Assembly: GCF_000214355.1 (NCBI RefSeq)
Contig: NC_015577.1
Span: forward strand, 1,473,121 to 1,537,120
DNA length: 64,000 nucleotides
Source: Leadbettera azotonutricia ZAS-9
GTDB taxonomy: Bacteria; Spirochaetota; Spirochaetia; Treponematales; Breznakiellaceae
Direction: 5' to 3'
Of this stretch, positions 61,349 to 64,000 are shown piece by piece (position 1 is the first letter of the stretch; every line of letters starts with the position of its first letter). Position numbers and translations under genes: made by a program. Below the pieces are notes generated by a model that was not told the DNA's origin, did no database searches, and was given only the letters and a program-made list of their open reading frames with translations.

Positions 61349-62120
61349 ACATGTTTTTCCCTGGCGGCTGCTCCGGTCGAATTACCATAATGCCTTTTAC
61401 AATATGGGGCTGGACGAAGCGCTTTTGGAATCTGTCTCCCAGGGGAATTCCCTTCCGGTACTCAGATTGTACGGCTGGGAGCCTTCCGCAGTTTCTCTGG
61501 GCTATTTTCAGGGTTTTGAAGAGGAAGTGGATGCCGAAGCCTGCGCGCGCCTTGGCGTTGATATTGTCAGGCGTATTTCCGGGGGCGGCGCAGTGTTCCA
61601 CGACAAGGAAATTACCTATAGTCTCATCCTGCCTCTGGATCATCCCCTGGCAGGGAATTCAATTTTGGAATCCTATAAGAAGCTTTGCGGGGGCATAGTC
61701 GCTGGTCTCGGCCTTTTGGGGATAGAGGCAGCTTTTGTCCCCATTAATGATATACTTGCAGGAGGCCGTAAGGTTTCGGGCAATGCCCAGACCAGGCGGC
61801 AGGGATGCGTGCTCCAGCATGGGACAATACTTCTGGATATGGATGGGGAGCGCATGTTCTCCCTCCTCAAGGTTCCCCAGGAGAAGATGAAAGGCAAGCT
61901 CATCCAGGATGTCAAAGCCAGGGTCACGGGCCTTTATGCCCTTTTGGAGAGGGAAATTTCTTTTAATGAAGCCGCCGGGGCCCTGGCCGGGGGGTTCAAA
62001 AAAAGCCTTAATCTGGAATACGCTTCTGCTGAAGATGTCCCTACCTGTGAAGAGGAACAGAGGGCATTGAGCCTGGCAGAAGAAAAATTCGCCTCCCCCG
62101 AGTGGCTGCGCCGCCGCTGA
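61341..62120 (+). CDS. Lipoate-protein ligase A, catalytic subunit
   Basis: A 259-residue ligase: PVLRLYGWEPSAVSLGYFQ, RRISGGGAVFHDKEITYSLIL (the lipoate-binding Gly loop) and NDILAGGRKVSGNAQTRR with the conserved Lys. It lacks the accessory domain, which is encoded just upstream. ATG 61341 is chosen; an ATG 9 bases earlier is possible. It would attach scavenged lipoate or octanoate to E2 or GcvH-type proteins. The conserved Lys argues for a ligase/octanoyltransferase function. Confidence 0.9.
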   Translation: MAEHVFPWRLLRSNYHNAFYNMGLDEALLESVSQGNSLPVLRLYGWEPSAVSLGYFQGFEEEVDAEACARLGVDIVRRISGGGAVFHDKEITYSLILPLDHPLAGNSILESYKKLCGGIVAGLGLLGIEAAFVPINDILAGGRKVSGNAQTRRQGCVLQHGTILLDMDGERMFSLLKVPQEKMKGKLIQDVKARVTGLYALLEREISFNEAAGALAGGFKKSLNLEYASAEDVPTCEEEQRALSLAEEKFASPEWLRRR

Positions 62121-62161
62121 CGCCTGTTGCTGGATGCGCTCATTTTCATTATACTAGGATC

Positions 62162-63145
62162 ATGTACCGCAGATTCATTCTTTTATGTATTTGCTTTCTT
62201 CCCTTTTCCCTGCTTCACGCCCAGGAGAATCCTGCCCCTTTGCAGGAAGATGAAATTTCTGCCTTCCCCCTGGCTCTGATTCTCGAAACCTCAAAAACCG
62301 GCGCTTCAGGTTCATTCTGGCGTCCCAATTGGCCTCCTGAGCTGTCCCCCGATGCATTCAGGGCGCAAGGCGCGTCCATGAGCGGAATTTCCTTTACCCT
62401 TGGGGATGTCCAATATAAAGCCCGATGGAATGACGAAGGATTTGTCACTGATTTCCCCTGTTTTCTTGAGGACGGATTGGTCCAGGTGTCTATCAAATAC
62501 AATGCCCCCCGGATAAAGGAAATCACCCTTGCTTTTCAAAACGGGGACTCAGCCAAAGAGCCGGCGGAGCTGGAAGTCATGGAATACGACGGTGATGCCC
62601 CTTCCCTTGTCAGGGTGAATCAGGGGGGCCTGTACTCCTTTGTCCTCATGCGTTGGGGGGTAAGTCTTATTTCCGAAGCCTGGTTTGACCAGGATGGGAA
62701 CGCCCTGGCGGGTTATGAATACCAGGTTTCGACAGAGCCTTTTTCACGAATCAGGAGCTATGAGCGTATGTCGGATCAGGGCAGCGAAGAGACCATCATT
62801 GATTATGACAGCCGTTCCCTGGTTACAGGGATCAGCGGCGCAGGGGGGAATTTCTCGGTTCATTATTTCCACGGCGATCTCCCCCGCTACTGGGAGCTTG
62901 AGCCTGCAGGATCGGCTGCAAGCCATTATTCCCTCCAGTGGGACGAAAGCGGTTTTCTGGTGAGGCTTTCGGGCGCTGTGGATGGCGAAGGCGAGGTCGT
63001 GGACAGCCGTTACGAGTATGACTTTGACTCCCAAGGCAACTGGATTGCCAGGCGGGAAATCAAAATGGTTCGCCGTTTCGGCTTGTTGAGCCCTGTCCGG
63101 GGCTCTGTAACGAGCCGTATACTTGAATACAAGGATGGCGAATGA
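62162..63145 (+). CDS. Exported hypothetical protein
   Basis: A 327-residue protein with a signal peptide (FILLCICFLPFSLLHAQ). AGGAT precedes ATG 62162; the longer frame from 62102 has no ribosome site. The mature part is beta-rich with repeated D-x-x-G and Y-E-Y patterns (WFDQDGNALAGYEYQVST; YEYDFDSQGNWIARREIKMV), slightly like YD/RHS-type repeats. No family is recognised. It overlaps the next gene by 4 bases. Confidence 0.78.
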   Translation: MYRRFILLCICFLPFSLLHAQENPAPLQEDEISAFPLALILETSKTGASGSFWRPNWPPELSPDAFRAQGASMSGISFTLGDVQYKARWNDEGFVTDFPCFLEDGLVQVSIKYNAPRIKEITLAFQNGDSAKEPAELEVMEYDGDAPSLVRVNQGGLYSFVLMRWGVSLISEAWFDQDGNALAGYEYQVSTEPFSRIRSYERMSDQGSEETIIDYDSRSLVTGISGAGGNFSVHYFHGDLPRYWELEPAGSAASHYSLQWDESGFLVRLSGAVDGEGEVVDSRYEYDFDSQGNWIARREIKMVRRFGLLSPVRGSVTSRILEYKDGE

Positions 63146-63411
63146 GCGAATCGGTTGAATGGCGGGACATCCTGTACGATAAGACTCTTGAGCAGGAGCT
63201 TACCGGTTTAAAGCGCCGCCGTGAATCCGATCCTCTCTGCAGGGTAGAGGATATTGAAGGGGTGCTTCAGCACCTCTATATCATGGATGGCGCCGACTGG
63301 TACGGCCGGGGCTGTGTGCAGGATATTACCATGGCGGCGACTATAGCCGCCTATGAACATTATATTGCCGAATGGAAGCTGGAAAACCAAACGGCAGCAA
63401 GGAGTTCTTGA
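63142..63411 (+). CDS. Small hypothetical protein
   Basis: An 89-residue acidic protein overlapping the exported protein by 4 bases (ATGA). It contains RRRESDPLCRVEDIEGVLQHLYIMDGADWYGRG and no signal peptide. No family recognised. The tight overlap and good codon use suggest it is real. Confidence 0.65.
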   Translation: MSESVEWRDILYDKTLEQELTGLKRRRESDPLCRVEDIEGVLQHLYIMDGADWYGRGCVQDITMAATIAAYEHYIAEWKLENQTAARSS

Positions 63412-63412
63412 T

Positions 63413-63691
63413 ATGGAATGGCGGGCCAGTCACATTTTGGTAAAAGATCGCTCCCGGGCGGAGGATATTTTAAAAAAAATCAAGCAGGGGGGCTCCTTTG
63501 AGTCCCTGGCAAGGGAATTTTCAACCTGTCCCTCAAAGTCGTCCGGCGGCGACCTGGGCTGGTTTGGGCCCGGCAAGATGGTAGCCCCCTTTGAATCGGC
63601 AGTGAAACGCCTTTCGCCGGGTTCTGTGGGGGATGTGGTGCAGACACAGTTCGGCTACCATATCATTAAGTGCACCGGCCGCAAAGATTAA
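63413..63691 (+). CDS. Parvulin-type peptidyl-prolyl isomerase
   Basis: A 92-residue single PpiC/parvulin domain: WRASHILVKDRSRAEDILKKIKQGGSFESLAREFSTCPSKSSGGDLGWFGPGKMVAPFESAVKRLSPGSVGDVVQTQFGYHIIK. All the core motifs (ASHIL, GGDLGWF, FGYHII) are present. No signal peptide, so a cytoplasmic PpiC-like enzyme. A longer frame from 63353 overlaps the upstream gene; ATG 63413 is chosen. Confidence 0.95.
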   Translation: MEWRASHILVKDRSRAEDILKKIKQGGSFESLAREFSTCPSKSSGGDLGWFGPGKMVAPFESAVKRLSPGSVGDVVQTQFGYHIIKCTGRKD

Positions 63692-63743
63692 GCGCCAGTG
63701 GCTGTTGTCTTGAAAATTTTCGCTATAGGGTGTGTAATAGGGT

Positions 63744-64000
63744 ATGGCAGCCAAAGAAACGGATTTTAAATCCATAATTGAGCTTGATTCGGAATTGAAC
63801 CGGATTCAGGATTTTGACCTCCTTCTCGAAAGGATACTTTTTGAAGCCAGAAAGGTAGTCCATGCGGACGCCGGTACTATTTATGTGCGGGAAGTGGTGG
63901 AAGAGGGAGGCCAGACAGTTGAAAGACTGGCGTTTAAATATTCCCACAATGAAACCCTGCAGAAGAAACTTCCCGCCGGGCAAAAGCCTGTCTCTTCGTT
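63744..64000 (+). CDS. GAF-domain protein, 3' truncated by window
   Basis: The first 85 residues of a protein starting at ATG 63744, preceded by AGGG. DFDLLLERILFEARKVVHADAGTIYVREV is the first helix and strand of a GAF domain. GAF domains bind small ligands or nucleotides; in treponemes such N-termini often belong to HD-GYP or cyclase proteins, but the rest is outside the window. Confidence 0.8.
   Translation, partial: MAAKETDFKSIIELDSELNRIQDFDLLLERILFEARKVVHADAGTIYVREVVEEGGQTVERLAFKYSHNETLQKKLPAGQKPVSS

Noticed and set aside
63710-63738. TTGAAA-17-TGTAAT promoter before the GAF gene
   Set aside because: The predicted transcript would start at the start codon, so it cannot drive normal translation from that ATG.
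1-64000. tRNA and rRNA genes
   Set aside because: I scanned intergenic gaps for T-loop and acceptor patterns by eye and found only the tmRNA; a covariance search could still find one.

Overview
The window reads as chromosomal DNA of a spirochaete, most likely a host-associated (for example termite-gut) member of the Treponema lineage. This is an inference from gene content: a TatT-type lipoprotein beside a TRAP transporter with fused DctQM, an oadGAB sodium-pump operon, many ABC sugar-binding lipoproteins, HD-GYP, GGDEF and hybrid-kinase signalling, and several TPR and exported proteins I can only call hypothetical. No rRNA or tRNA gene was found. One tmRNA gene is present.

Bases 1 to about 12,440 are clearly more AT-rich than the rest and hold a carbohydrate module. 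Two tandem TIM-barrel sugar isomerases (the first cut by the window edge) and an aldo/keto reductase are on the plus strand. Facing them is one minus-strand transcript of ABC sugar-binding lipoprotein, two permeases, a GHL6-like glycosidase, a phosphomannose-isomerase-like cupin and a second GHL6-like glycosidase, preceded by its own LacI-type regulator. A near-consensus sigma-70 promoter with an operator-like palindrome in its spacer precedes the lipoprotein gene. An identical 18-base sequence lies at both ends of the minus-strand module, once at the very 3' end of the first GC-rich gene, which suggests an inserted island.

Bases 12,448 to 28,500 hold a TM2 protein, a FapA/DUF342 protein, ArgR, glucose-6-phosphate isomerase, a flavin reductase-like protein, a second ABC sugar uptake operon, an M28 peptidase / ParB-like / metallophosphoesterase / TPR operon, two more TPR proteins, and the ACT plus UPF0210 gene pair. 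Bases 28,500 to 33,530 are a complete oppABCDF-type operon on the minus strand.

Bases 33,700 to 45,000 contain an HPt protein with an adjoining REC-HD-GYP gene broken by a one-base frameshift, the tmRNA, hypothetical genes, a minimal chemoreceptor-like protein, dCMP deaminase, a PfkB-type sugar kinase, a CYTH protein, an NlpD-like LysM protein directly followed by a sigma-70 family factor, and an ABC-2 exporter. Bases 45,000 to 64,000 contain the TRAP operon, a DnaQ-like exonuclease with phosphoglucomutase, oadGAB with an alpha subunit carrying two biotinyl domains, a hybrid histidine kinase / diguanylate cyclase / Lnb-like protease cluster, a lipoate operon in which the ligase accessory domain is a separate gene, a parvulin, and the start of a GAF-domain protein.

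Metabolically the window combines sugar uptake and entry into glycolysis (pgi, pfkB-type, pgm) with decarboxylation of oxaloacetate coupled to sodium export. No phage, CRISPR or intact insertion sequence was found.
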